Positions 8,073 to 16,756 of a DNA stretch of 64,000 bases are shown in pieces. The DNA lies in assembly GCF_052115385.1 (NCBI RefSeq), contig NZ_JBFRGP010000003.1, positions 310,001-374,000 on the forward strand, in the 5' to 3' direction. The position numbers and the translations under genes are program-made. The DNA comes from Dyella_D sp052115385. Lineage in GTDB: Bacteria; Pseudomonadota; Gammaproteobacteria; Xanthomonadales; Rhodanobacteraceae. The notes beneath the pieces were generated by a model. The model had not been told where the DNA came from and made no database searches. It was given only the letters and a program-made list of their open reading frames with translations. The first letter of the stretch is position 1. Every line of letters begins with the position of its first letter.

Positions 8073-10289
8073 TCAGAAATCCACCGAAGCCTGCACGAAG
8101 TAGGTGCGCGGCTGGCCCACGTAGAGGCCGTTGTTGTTGTCGGTGGAGCGGGTGAAATAGCGCCGGTCGAACAGGTTTTTCACGCCCACGCCGAGCTTCA
8201 GGTAGGCCAGCTCGGGGCCGAAGCGGTATTCGCTGCGCAGGTTCCAGCTGGTCCAGCCGGGGATGTCGCCGTAGTCGCCGGCCGGCGTGCCGACGGTGAT
8301 GTACTGCGACGGCCTGGCCGGGTCGAAGCTGGGCGAGCCGGGCGAATGCTGGCGCGACTGAGTGAAGGCATCCAGATTCAGCGTCCACGGGCCGCGCTCG
8401 TAGCGCACGCCGAGGTTGGCGGTGCGGCGCGAATAGAACGGCAGGTCGAGGCCGGCGAACGAGCCGTAGTTGTAGGTGGCCTTGGTGTAGGTGAAGGTGC
8501 CCCACAGGGTGAGGCCGCGCAGCTTCGGGTCGAATGCGCCGGCATCGAGGTGTGCGGCGGTTTCCAGGCCCTTGTGGGTGGTGGCGCCGAGGTTGGTCCA
8601 GCCGTCGTGCGAATCGGCCACGCCGGGGAGCTTGCCGACCAGCTGCAGCTCATGGTCGAAATTGATGCGGAACACGGTGGCTTCGGCGCCCCAGGCGCCG
8701 TCGTCGTAGCGCGTGCCGGCTTCGTAGGTGCGCGCGGTTTCCGGGGCCAGACCGGTGGCGAACTGGCTGTCGGCGTTCTTCTGGCCGATCTGGAAATACT
8801 GCAGGCTGCCGAACGAGGTTTCGGCGTTGGCGTAGAGCTTCCAGCGCTCGGACAGGTGATAGATCACGTTGAGCGAAGGCAGCGGCTTGGAGTACTGCTC
8901 GCGGCGGTAGGTCGGGCCTTTCACCAACACCGTCGCGTCGGGCAGCGCGCGCCACCAGGTGTCGATGCGCTCGTAGCGCAGGCCGGGGGTGATGGTCCAT
9001 GAGCCTGCGTTGATGGTGTCGTCGATGTACAGCGCATGCGCTTCGGTGCCGCCGACGTTGTTGCCCGAGCGCACGTACGGGCCGTTGTAGGGGAAGCTGT
9101 CGAACGGGGTGTAGTACAGCGGCGAGTCGTACTTGTTGTTGCGCAGCGTGCGCTCGTGCATCGCTTCGTTGAGATAGCGGTAGCCCACGCCGATCTCCTG
9201 CGTCCAGCCGCCGAAGTCGAACAGCTGCGCATAGCGCGGCTCGATCGCGAAGGTGTGGTAGTTGCGCGGGTAGGCGTTGAGCTGGTGCGTGTAGATGCCG
9301 GTCTTCGCGTTCTGCGTGATCGTCTCGATATGGCTGCCGCGGAAGCTGTCGGTGTAGTAGGTCTGCACCTCGAAGCTGCGGGTGTCGTCGACGTGGCTGT
9401 ACTTCAGTACGGCGTCCTTGCGCAGGCCGCGGAAATCGTCGAACGGGCGGCGCGACTGAAACGGATCGGCGTTGTAATCGGCCTGGCTGAGGCCGCCGGG
9501 CATGCCGGCCTGGCCTCGGTAGTAGTGCAGGCTGCCGCTGAGCGTGTCGGTGTCGCTGAAGCGGTAGCTCGACTTCAGCATCACGTCGTCGATATTCGTG
9601 TTGTTCTCGTGCTCGCGGTAGCCCGGACCCTTGGTGCCCGAATAGAGCAGGGCCAGGCCCAGCCCCTGCGCGGTGGTGCCGCCGACAAAGGCGTTGCTCT
9701 GCGTCTGGATGCCGCCGTGAGCGCCGCCCTGCAACTGCACGCCAGCGCTGCCGCCGAAGGTTTCGGGGATCTCGCGGGTGACGAAGTTGATGATGCCGCC
9801 CACGTTCTGCGGCCCGTAGCGCACCGAGCCGCCGCCGCGCACCACGTCCACCGCTTCGAGGTTGGCCACCGCCATCGGCATCATCGATACCTGCGGCTGG
9901 CCGTACGGCGCCGCCGCCATCGGGATGCCGTCGAGCAGGATGGTCGAGCGCGGCGACAGGCGCGCGGTCAGGCCGCGCACGCCCACGTTCAGCGAGACAT
10001 CGCTGCCGCCGGTGCCGTTGCTCTCCTGGACCTGCACGCCGGGAATGCGGCGCAGGATGTCGCGTACCTGGGTCGGCGCGGCCTCGACGATCTGCTCGCG
10101 GCGGATGGTGGTGCGCGCGCCGGGGTGGTTCTGCACGTCCCGCGCGGTGGCATCGCCCAGCCAGTCGCCGGTGACGCGCACGGCCGCCAGCTCTTTGGCC
10201 TGCTTCTGGTCGGAGGTGTTGTCGGCGGCGTGGGCGGAGGCGGCGCTGGCCAGCAGGGCCAGGGCGATGGCGCGGGAGAGGCGAGGCAT
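8073..10289 (-). CDS. TonB-dependent outer-membrane receptor, FecA-like iron-siderophore type
   Basis: Outer-membrane gated barrel that imports a ferric chelate using TonB energy. 738 residues: signal peptide (about 1-21, ending 'ASAHA'), a plug domain from about residue 45 to 170 ('QVRDILRRIPGVQVQE', 'LDGIPMAAAPYGQP', 'VDVVRGGGSVRYGPQNVGG'), then a barrel ending in 'YFVQASVDF' with the C-terminal Phe needed for barrel assembly. The plug pattern resembles FecA-type ferric-citrate/siderophore receptors. There is no N-terminal signalling domain, so it is not a transducer type. A perfect 7-1-7 Fur box lies 35 bp upstream of the start. No clear Shine-Dalgarno is present. The exact ligand cannot be told. 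Confidence 0.9.
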   Translation of the reverse strand: MPRLSRAIALALLASAASAHAADNTSDQKQAKELAAVRVTGDWLGDATARDVQNHPGARTTIRREQIVEAAPTQVRDILRRIPGVQVQESNGTGGSDVSLNVGVRGLTARLSPRSTILLDGIPMAAAPYGQPQVSMMPMAVANLEAVDVVRGGGSVRYGPQNVGGIINFVTREIPETFGGSAGVQLQGGAHGGIQTQSNAFVGGTTAQGLGLALLYSGTKGPGYREHENNTNIDDVMLKSSYRFSDTDTLSGSLHYYRGQAGMPGGLSQADYNADPFQSRRPFDDFRGLRKDAVLKYSHVDDTRSFEVQTYYTDSFRGSHIETITQNAKTGIYTHQLNAYPRNYHTFAIEPRYAQLFDFGGWTQEIGVGYRYLNEAMHERTLRNNKYDSPLYYTPFDSFPYNGPYVRSGNNVGGTEAHALYIDDTINAGSWTITPGLRYERIDTWWRALPDATVLVKGPTYRREQYSKPLPSLNVIYHLSERWKLYANAETSFGSLQYFQIGQKNADSQFATGLAPETARTYEAGTRYDDGAWGAEATVFRINFDHELQLVGKLPGVADSHDGWTNLGATTHKGLETAAHLDAGAFDPKLRGLTLWGTFTYTKATYNYGSFAGLDLPFYSRRTANLGVRYERGPWTLNLDAFTQSRQHSPGSPSFDPARPSQYITVGTPAGDYGDIPGWTSWNLRSEYRFGPELAYLKLGVGVKNLFDRRYFTRSTDNNNGLYVGQPRTYFVQASVDF

Positions 10290-10323
10290 GCTGTTAGGAG
10301 GCCGTGAAAACCGGCATCTTAAA

Positions 10324-10338
10324 TGAGAATAATTCTCA
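10324..10338. promoter_or_regulatory. Fur box upstream of the TonB-dependent receptor
   Basis: TGAGAAT-A-ATTCTCA is a perfect 7-1-7 inverted repeat that matches the core Fur-binding pattern (TGATAAT-N-ATTATCA) at 12 of 14 arm positions. Its place just ahead of an iron-type receptor supports repression by Fe-Fur. Confidence 0.82.
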
Positions 10339-10369
10339 CCACAAATTCCTGCGCTGCCCCCGCCATCCG

Positions 10370-10462
10370 TAGGTTGGGGTGAGCCGCCAGGCGAACCCCA
10401 ACAGTGCGAGGCGTATGCAGGTGGCCATGTCGGGGTTCGCCTGACGGCTCACCCCAACCTAC
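10370..10462. repeat. Inverted pair of REP-like palindromes, copies 2 and 3
   Basis: Two copies of the 1875-1912 palindrome, at 10370-10402 and 10430-10462, in head-to-head orientation with a 27-bp spacer. Each is itself an imperfect hairpin, and together they can pair into one longer stem. A paired inverted arrangement is typical of REP/BIME elements mobilised by RAYT transposases. The pair lies downstream of the NupG-like gene (minus strand) and upstream of the Fur box. Confidence 0.72.
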
Positions 10463-10472
10463 GCCATGCGCT

Positions 10473-11735
10473 TCAGTGCGCCGCGCGCGCCGCGGCCACC
10501 GCCTGCGGATCGTGCTTGTGCTTGAACAGGAACAGGAACAGCACGGCCACTACCAGCGAATACGCGGCGAACGCGGTCCAGATGCCGTGCCAGTTCTTGC
10601 TGCCGTCGGCGTGGGTGAAGAAGGCATCGATCATCCAGCCGCTGATCGAGCTGCCCAGCACCGCGCCGATGCCGTTGGTCATCAGCATGAACAGGCCCTG
10701 CGCGCTGGCGCGGATCGACGGGTCGGCCTGGCCTTCGACGAACAGCGAGCCGGAGATATTGAAGAAGTCGAACGCCATCCCGTAGACGATGCACGACAGC
10801 ACGATCATCCACAGCCCCGCGCCGGGATCGCCATAAGCGAACAGGCCGAAGCGCAGCGTCCACGCCAGCATGCTGATCAGCATCACCGTCTTGATGCCGA
10901 AGCGCTTGAGGAAGAACGGAATCGCCAGGATGAACAGCGTTTCCGAAATCTGCGAGATGGACATGATGATCGCCGGATAGCGCACGGCGAGCAGGTCCTT
11001 GTACGGCTCCATCGTGGCGAAGTCGTGCAGGAAGGTATCGCCGTAGGCATTGGTCAGCTGCAGCGCCGCGCCGAGCAGCATGGCGAACACGAAGAAGACT
11101 GCCATCTGCACGTTGCGGAACAGCGCGAACGAAGTCAGGCCCAGCGTATCCAGCAGCGACTGGTGCTCCTTGCGCTCGAAGCGCGGCGGGCACTTGGGCA
11201 GGGTGAACGCATACAGGCCCAGCAGCAGCGCGGCGGCGCCGGCCACGTGGAACTGGCCGGCGGTGGTTTCCAGATGCAGCAGGCTCACCGTCCACAGCGC
11301 GGCGATAAAGCCGACCGTGCCCCATACGCGGATCGGCGGAAACACCGTGACGATGTCTTCGCCGCCGCTCTTGAGCGCGTTGTACGCCACCGCGATCGAG
11401 AGCGAGATGGTCGGCATGTAGAACATCATGTTGAGCAGCATCACCCAGAACATCAGCCCGGGCGAATCGATGCTCGGCACGATGAACAGCATGATCGCGC
11501 CGCCGATATGCATCAGGCCGAACAGCTTCTCGGCGTTGATCCACTTGTCGGCGATCACGCCGGCGATCGAGGGCATGAACAGCGAGGCGATGCCCATGGT
11601 GGAGAAGATCGCGCCGAACTGCGTGCCGGGCCAATGCTTGTTCTGGAACCAGTACGCCCCGATGGTCAGCAGCCACGACCCCCATACGAAGAACTGCAGG
11701 AAGTACATGATGACGAGGCGGAGTTTGATGCTCAT
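10473..11735 (-). CDS. Nucleoside permease of the NupG/XapB (NHS) family
   Basis: Inner-membrane proton-driven importer of nucleosides, part of the major facilitator superfamily. 420 residues, matching the roughly 418 of E. coli NupG, with about 12 hydrophobic segments across the length. Family-like features are the N-terminal 'LQFFVWGSWLLTIGAYW', the early 'GVIADKWINAEKL' loop (MFS loop 2-3), and 'YNALKSGGEDIVTVFPPIRVWG' residues split across a helix end. The short charged C-terminal tail is 'KHKHDPQAVAAARAAH'. It appears to be a single-gene unit. The exact nucleoside range is not predictable, and no catabolic gene is adjacent. Confidence 0.85.
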   Translation of the reverse strand: MSIKLRLVIMYFLQFFVWGSWLLTIGAYWFQNKHWPGTQFGAIFSTMGIASLFMPSIAGVIADKWINAEKLFGLMHIGGAIMLFIVPSIDSPGLMFWVMLLNMMFYMPTISLSIAVAYNALKSGGEDIVTVFPPIRVWGTVGFIAALWTVSLLHLETTAGQFHVAGAAALLLGLYAFTLPKCPPRFERKEHQSLLDTLGLTSFALFRNVQMAVFFVFAMLLGAALQLTNAYGDTFLHDFATMEPYKDLLAVRYPAIIMSISQISETLFILAIPFFLKRFGIKTVMLISMLAWTLRFGLFAYGDPGAGLWMIVLSCIVYGMAFDFFNISGSLFVEGQADPSIRASAQGLFMLMTNGIGAVLGSSISGWMIDAFFTHADGSKNWHGIWTAFAAYSLVVAVLFLFLFKHKHDPQAVAAARAAH

Positions 11736-11990
11736 CGGGCTCTATCGGTCCTGGTGATTCGTTAATATCGCGGAGCGGTCCGTCGGGCACACGCCGGGCG
11801 GGGCAGCCAGCCGAGCTGGTGCTGCCCTTCCGGTGAACGCGCTGATCCCCCGCGGGCGGCCTTAGGACCGGTCTTAGGTCCTGGCCAAACGTCCGCCAGC
11901 GTAGGGAATCGGCCCGGCGGGAACAAGTTGCGCAGCCGCAAAATACCCGTGCCTTATCCCGAGTGTCCTTTCCACGCTGAGAGTGACCCC

Positions 11991-12626
11991 ATGAGCCTCT
12001 TCCTCACCATCGCCGCAATCCAGCTGATCGCCCTGGCCAGCCCTGGCCCCGATTTCTTCTTCGTCTCGCAGACCGCGGTCAGTCGCTCGCGCCGGCAGGC
12101 CATGTTCGGCGTCGTCGGCATCACCCTGGGCGCGCTGGTGTGGGCGGCGCTGGCCCTGCTGGGCCTGCAGATCGTGTTGCACCAGATGGCCTGGCTGTCG
12201 CGCCTGATCGCCGTGGCCGGCGGCCTCTACCTGGCCTGGATGGGGGTGAAGATGCTGCGCGGCGCGTGGAAGGCGCCGGCCGGCGGCGCCACCCAGGTGG
12301 TGGTGGTCGAACGCAGCGATGTCGCCGCGCTGCGCGCCGGCCTGTTGACCAACCTGGCCAACCCCAAGGCGCTGGTCTACTTCGGCTCGGTGTTCTCGGC
12401 CTTCGTCGGCGACGGCGTCGGCGCGGCGGCACGCTGGGGCCTGTGGGGCCTGATCATCGCCGAGACCTTCCTGTGGTTCTCGCTGGTCGCCGCCTTCTTC
12501 GCCCTGCCGGCGATGCGCCGCGGCTACCTGCGCCTGACGCGTTGGATCGACGGCTTCGCCGGTGCGGTGTTCGTGCTGTTCGGGCTGCACCTGATCCTGC
12601 GCGGCACCGGCAACCGGCCCAGCTGA
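11991..12626 (+). CDS. LysE/RhtC-family amino-acid exporter
   Basis: Inner-membrane efflux protein of 211 residues, the normal size for the LysE/RhtB superfamily, which exports amino acids such as threonine, homoserine or lysine. Six hydrophobic segments are visible. The signature 'ALASPGPDFFFVSQTAVSRS' lies at about residues 14-33, followed by 'GITLGALVW' and later 'TNLANPKALVYFGSVF', closest in style to RhtC (threonine). The start is the ATG at 11991, since the 21 codons further upstream look non-coding. It is preceded by a 255-bp gap without a recognised feature and converges with the next gene, 3 bp away. Confidence 0.85.
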   Translation: MSLFLTIAAIQLIALASPGPDFFFVSQTAVSRSRRQAMFGVVGITLGALVWAALALLGLQIVLHQMAWLSRLIAVAGGLYLAWMGVKMLRGAWKAPAGGATQVVVVERSDVAALRAGLLTNLANPKALVYFGSVFSAFVGDGVGAAARWGLWGLIIAETFLWFSLVAAFFALPAMRRGYLRLTRWIDGFAGAVFVLFGLHLILRGTGNRPS

Positions 12627-12629
12627 GCG

Positions 12630-13415
12630 CTACAGCGCCGCCGCTTTCAGCAGCGTGCGGCGCTTCCACAGGAACCACACGGCGCCGAGCGGGAACGCGA
12701 TATTCAACACCCAGGGGCCGAAGCCGCCCTGGGAGACTCCGGCGCCGAGCAGCAGGAAGTAGATCGGGTGGAAGCTGAGCTCGCCGCTGTTCCAGTTCAG
12801 GCCGACCGCAACGAAGCCGAACAGGGTGAACAGTGCCCACAGCCAGCGGCGCTCCAGGTTCGGCGTGCGCAGGCACATCACGAAGGCGTAGATGCAGAAG
12901 AATGGGATCGCGATCACCAGTGCCAGGAAGGCCAGGTACTGGACGCCCTTGCCAGCGAGGCTGAAGCCGCTGGTCGCTTCCAGCGAGCGGGCCCGCGACT
13001 CGGTGTGCAGCCCAAGCACGCGCAAGCCGTCCTTGTCCCGTTGCAGGACGACGTTGGCCAGCACCCACGAATCGGCGAACTGGTATTCGTAGGTGAGGTT
13101 GTATTTGGTGGTGGCGGGACCGCCGTTCATGCTCAGGGTCGATGTATTGGCGCCCACCACGTGCACGGCTTTGGGCTCGCCGGCGGGGAAGGGCGCGGCG
13201 ACCTCGGCCAGTTTCTTGTCGATGTCCGGTGTGCGCAGCGCGGGGGCGAGAGCGTCCTTCACCGTGTCGTAGTGGCCGGCGCGCAGATCGGCGAACAGCT
13301 TCTGCGCATAGGCGGATTCCGCCTTAGGCGTGAACTTGTCGATCAGTTCCTGCTGGCTGCAGGCGAGCAACAGAAGACTGGCGCAGGCCAGCAGCAGAAG
13401 CCGGACGACTTTCAT
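12630..13415 (-). CDS. Membrane lipoprotein of unknown function
   Basis: 261 residues. A lipoprotein signal ends in the lipobox 'LLLLAC' (Cys19). A soluble periplasmic region of about 120 residues follows ('KLFADLRAGHYDTVKDALAP' resembles small lipoproteins with a DUF4019-like or stress-type fold; weak). Three hydrophobic segments sit in the C-terminal half (about 157-180, 190-210 and 225-250). A lipobox plus several membrane helices is an odd combination. Good Shine-Dalgarno (GGGGGA). No domain was recognised and the neighbours give no functional hint. Confidence 0.7.
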   Translation of the reverse strand: MKVVRLLLLACASLLLLACSQQELIDKFTPKAESAYAQKLFADLRAGHYDTVKDALAPALRTPDIDKKLAEVAAPFPAGEPKAVHVVGANTSTLSMNGGPATTKYNLTYEYQFADSWVLANVVLQRDKDGLRVLGLHTESRARSLEATSGFSLAGKGVQYLAFLALVIAIPFFCIYAFVMCLRTPNLERRWLWALFTLFGFVAVGLNWNSGELSFHPIYFLLLGAGVSQGGFGPWVLNIAFPLGAVWFLWKRRTLLKAAAL

Positions 13416-13473
13416 GGTTTTCCCCCTGTGATGTCCGCAGCCTAGCAGCCTGCGCCGGCGCTGACAGCGCGCG

Positions 13474-14844
13474 CTACGGCAGCAATTTGCCCGGATTGAG
13501 AATGCCGTCCGGATCGAACGCCGCCTTCACCCCGCGCATCAGCCCCAGCGTCGACGGCTGCAGCGCCAGCGGCATGAATTCGCGCTTGACCAGGCCGATG
13601 CCGTGTTCGCCGGAGAGCGTGCCGTCCAGGCGGATCACCAGCGCGAACACCTCGGCCAGGCAGGCGTGGGAACGTTCGCGTTCGGCGTCGTCGCGCGGCA
13701 GCAGGTTCACGTGCAGGTTGCCGTTGCCGGCGTGGCCGAAGCTGACGATCAACACGTTGTGCTTCGCAGCCAGTTGCTTGATGCCGTCGACCAGTTCCGG
13801 CAGGCGGCTGACCGGCACCACCACGTCCTCGTTGATCTTGTTCGGCGAGATGGTGCGCTGCGCCGGCGACAGCGCCTTGCGCGCGGACCACAGCGCCTGG
13901 GTTTCCTCGGCGGTCTGCGCCACCTGCAGGCTTTCCAGGCCGTCGCCGCGGGCGGCGCGCGATACGGCTTCCACGGCGCCGGCCAGCGTGTCCGGCTCGC
14001 CGTCCACTTCGATCATCAGCATGGCGCCGGCGAGCGGCACGCTGTCGCCGCCGTGGTCGCGGGCCAGCTTCAGCGCCACGTCGTCGATGAATTCCAGCGC
14101 GCAGGGCGTGACCGGCTGCGCCATGATGCGCGCCACCGCGTGGGCGGCGGCGCTGACGTCGCGGTAAGTGGCGCGCAGCGTGCGCAGGCCGCTGGGTTTC
14201 GGGGTGAGCTTGAGGGTCGCTTCGGTGATCAGCGCCAGCGTGCCTTCCGAGCCGATCAGCAGGCGGGTGAGGTCGTAGCCGGTGGAACCCTTGCTGGTAT
14301 AGGTGCCGCAGCGGAAACCCTCGCCGGTGCCGGCCACCGCGCGCAGACCCAAGGTGTTCTCGCGCGGACTGCCGTACTTCACCGTGCGCGGCCCGGCCGA
14401 ATTGCAGGCCAGGTTGCCGCCGATGCTGCACCAGGGCGAGGAGGTGGGATCGGGCGGCCAGAAGAAGCCGTGCGGCTTCAGCGCCTGCTGCAGGTCGCCG
14501 TTGAGCACGCCCGGCTCCACCACGGCCAGGCGGTTGTCCGGGTCGATGCGCAGGATGCGGTTCATGCGCTCGAAGCTCGCCACCACGCCGCCGTCCACCG
14601 GCACGGTGGCGCCGGTGGTATTGGTGCCGCGGCCGCGCGCCACCAGCGGCACGCGGTGTTCGCGGCAGGCGCGCACCAGCGCTTCGGCCTGCTCGTGCGT
14701 GGTGGGAAACACCACCGCGTCCGGCAGGGCGTTGCGGCGGGAGTTGTCGTAGGCGTAGGCGAGGCGCTCGGCTTCGCCCAGCGACAGGGCGTCGCCGGCG
14801 AAGCTGGCGTGCAGGGCGTCGAGCAGGGCGGTGGGCAGCGTCAT
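13474..14844 (-). CDS. FAD-linked 2-hydroxyacid dehydrogenase, GlcD/D-lactate type
   Basis: Flavoprotein of 456 residues from the GlcD/DLD/D2HGDH family, which oxidises 2-hydroxyacids (D-lactate, glycolate or D-2-hydroxyglutarate) and passes electrons to the respiratory chain. Seen: the PCMH-type FAD-binding segment 'VPLVARGRGTNTTGATVPVD', 'SIGGNLACNSAGPRTVKYG', and the C-terminal catalytic block 'FGHAGNGNLHVN' with its metal-binding His residues plus 'GEHGIGLVKREFM'. There is no iron-sulphur domain, unlike the long DLD-II fusions. Which acid is used is uncertain. It is the last housekeeping gene before the T4SS island, 34 bp from virD4 on the same strand. Confidence 0.87.
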   Translation of the reverse strand: MTLPTALLDALHASFAGDALSLGEAERLAYAYDNSRRNALPDAVVFPTTHEQAEALVRACREHRVPLVARGRGTNTTGATVPVDGGVVASFERMNRILRIDPDNRLAVVEPGVLNGDLQQALKPHGFFWPPDPTSSPWCSIGGNLACNSAGPRTVKYGSPRENTLGLRAVAGTGEGFRCGTYTSKGSTGYDLTRLLIGSEGTLALITEATLKLTPKPSGLRTLRATYRDVSAAAHAVARIMAQPVTPCALEFIDDVALKLARDHGGDSVPLAGAMLMIEVDGEPDTLAGAVEAVSRAARGDGLESLQVAQTAEETQALWSARKALSPAQRTISPNKINEDVVVPVSRLPELVDGIKQLAAKHNVLIVSFGHAGNGNLHVNLLPRDDAERERSHACLAEVFALVIRLDGTLSGEHGIGLVKREFMPLALQPSTLGLMRGVKAAFDPDGILNPGKLLP

Positions 14845-14878
14845 GCGCCAAGTCTAGCGCCGACGCCGCCCGGCGCCG

Positions 14879-16558
14879 TCAGATCTTCAAGACCGGGATG
14901 TCCGCCTTGGGCATCAGGCGCGAGGTGAAGTAGCTGTCCTTGTAGTAGCGGATCTTCTCGCACATCACCGGATGCGGGATGCCTTCGTACAGGAACACTT
15001 CCTTGTCCGCGCCCATCGCCTTGAGCTCCTGCGGCAGCATCAGCGCGCGGCGCTCCTCGGACTCGCTGCGCGACTGGTCGCCGCCCTTGCCGCGGGTGAC
15101 GTTCTCCTTGCGCACGGTGGTGTAGCCGAGCATCTCGGAGTAGTCATTGGCGTCCTGCTGCTCGCGCGGCGCGAAGACGATCTGCAGCGCGTGGTTGGTG
15201 ATCAGCGTGCGCGCCACTTCGCGGCCGTAAGTAGCGTCGAGCTGGGCCACGCTCTGGATGATCGGCAGCAGGCGGATGTTGTAGCCGGCCATGTACGACA
15301 CGGCGGAGGAGATGATGTCCACCTTGCCGATCGAGGTGAATTCGTCCATCAGCAACAGGCACTGGTGCTTGAGCGCCTTGTTGTTCTGCGGCAGCTCCTT
15401 GGTGTTCTGGTTGATCAGCTGGCTGAAGAACAGGTTCACGATCAGCCGGCTCTCGGCCAGCTTGTTGGGCTGGATGCCGATGTAGATGGTCATGCGCTTC
15501 TTGCGCACGTCGGTGAGCAGGAAGTCGTCGTCGCCGGTGGCCGCGTCCAGCACCGGATTGATCCAGGCGTTCAGCGGTTCCTTGAAGGTGCCCAGGATCG
15601 AGGCGAAGGTCTCGTTCGCCTGCGACAGCAGGTTGGCGAAGGCCGACTGCGCATTGCCGCTGAGGAACGGCTGCTGCGACATCCACTGGTACAGCTGGCG
15701 CAGGTCGGTGCCGTCGCCGGAGGACAGGCGATACACCGCGCCGAGGGTGGGCTTGTCGCGCAGCACCAGCGGCAGGCCCTTCTGCTCGTCGTGTTCCCAC
15801 TTCTCGCTCAGGTACAGGGTGAACGCCATGAAGGCGTTGCGCGCCTGGCTCACCCAGAACTTCTGGTCGTCCGCGCCGTCCGGATACAGCATGGCGGCGA
15901 TGCTCATCAGGTCGGACACGCGGAAGGACGGGTCCTTGGACACGTAGCTCAGCGGATTCCAGCGATGCGAGCGGCGGTCCTCGGCGAACGGATTGAACAG
16001 GTAGATCTCGTGGCCCTGGCTGGCACGCCAGCCGGAGGTGAGCTCGTAGTTCTCCTGCTTGATGTCCAGCACCACCATCGATTCCTGGTAGTCGAGCAGG
16101 TTCGGGATCACCACGCCCACGCCCTTGCCGGAGCGGGTCGGCGCGGCAAGGATCACGAACTGCTGGCCACCCAGGCGCACCAGGTCACCCTTGTACTTGC
16201 CGACCAGGATGCCGTTCGCTTCGGCCTTGAACATGCCGGCCTTGCGCAGGTCGCCGCCGTGGGCGAAGCGCGCGTCGCCGTGCATCGAGGGCTTGTGCGT
16301 GCGGGCGATGAAATAGAACGCCACCATCCACAGGATGATCGGCAGGCCGAAGCCGACGCTGCCGGCGGCCTTGATGCGGCCGACGTAGGGCTGCACCTGC
16401 GGCACGTCCAGCGCGGTGACGTACTGGTAGTAGGTGTTCCAGGACAGCGGAACGTCCACTTTCAGCAGCAGGCGCACCAGCCAGCCGGAAAAGAACTCGC
16501 CGCCGACGAGGGCGACCAGCAGCAGGCCGGCGGCCCAATACCATTTCGTCTTGCTCAT
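14879..16558 (-). CDS. virD4: VirD4 type IV coupling protein of the X-T4SS
   Basis: Hexameric inner-membrane ATPase that recruits effectors to the secretion channel; in Xanthomonas the all-alpha domain of VirD4 binds the XVIPCD tail. 559 residues: two N-terminal membrane helices (about 8-32 and 66-86), Walker A 'APTRSGKGV' at about 139, Walker B 'CLLLMDEFTSIGK', and 'RTLITNHALQIVFAP' near the all-alpha/nucleotide interface. Start at 'MSKTKWYW'; in-frame ATGs 21 and 93 bases upstream lack a usable ribosome site or conserved look. It is the last gene of the minus-strand island, downstream of three effectors, and about 20 kb from virB7. Confidence 0.95.
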   Translation of the reverse strand: MSKTKWYWAAGLLLVALVGGEFFSGWLVRLLLKVDVPLSWNTYYQYVTALDVPQVQPYVGRIKAAGSVGFGLPIILWMVAFYFIARTHKPSMHGDARFAHGGDLRKAGMFKAEANGILVGKYKGDLVRLGGQQFVILAAPTRSGKGVGVVIPNLLDYQESMVVLDIKQENYELTSGWRASQGHEIYLFNPFAEDRRSHRWNPLSYVSKDPSFRVSDLMSIAAMLYPDGADDQKFWVSQARNAFMAFTLYLSEKWEHDEQKGLPLVLRDKPTLGAVYRLSSGDGTDLRQLYQWMSQQPFLSGNAQSAFANLLSQANETFASILGTFKEPLNAWINPVLDAATGDDDFLLTDVRKKRMTIYIGIQPNKLAESRLIVNLFFSQLINQNTKELPQNNKALKHQCLLLMDEFTSIGKVDIISSAVSYMAGYNIRLLPIIQSVAQLDATYGREVARTLITNHALQIVFAPREQQDANDYSEMLGYTTVRKENVTRGKGGDQSRSESEERRALMLPQELKAMGADKEVFLYEGIPHPVMCEKIRYYKDSYFTSRLMPKADIPVLKI

Positions 16559-16735
16559 GAGAACCTGACTCGCATCCATTGCTCCGAAGCAGGGTGCTTC
16601 GGCCCCTGTGGTCTTGCCATGCCGCGGCCGGATGGCACCCCGCCGCGACATCCCTTCCGACTGTCATCCGCTCTAGTGTAATCGTGTTTCGGTGACAGGT
16701 CCGGTGATCGCCTTCGCGTCCACGGCATGCGACTC

Positions 16736-16756
16736 AGGCGCCCAGCGCAGGCGCCT
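16736..16756 (-). terminator. Hairpin at the end of the lipase effector gene
   Basis: A 7-bp perfect stem (AGGCGCC / GGCGCCT) with a 7-nt loop overlaps the stop codon of the effector at 16755-18149. There is no T-run, so it is more likely an RNA-end or attenuation hairpin than a full terminator. Confidence 0.4.

Noticed and set aside
16559..16651. Longer N-terminus for VirD4
   Set aside because: The extension is rich in Arg/Gly/Ala, lacks a ribosome site, and precedes the expected membrane-helix start 'MSKTKWYW'.
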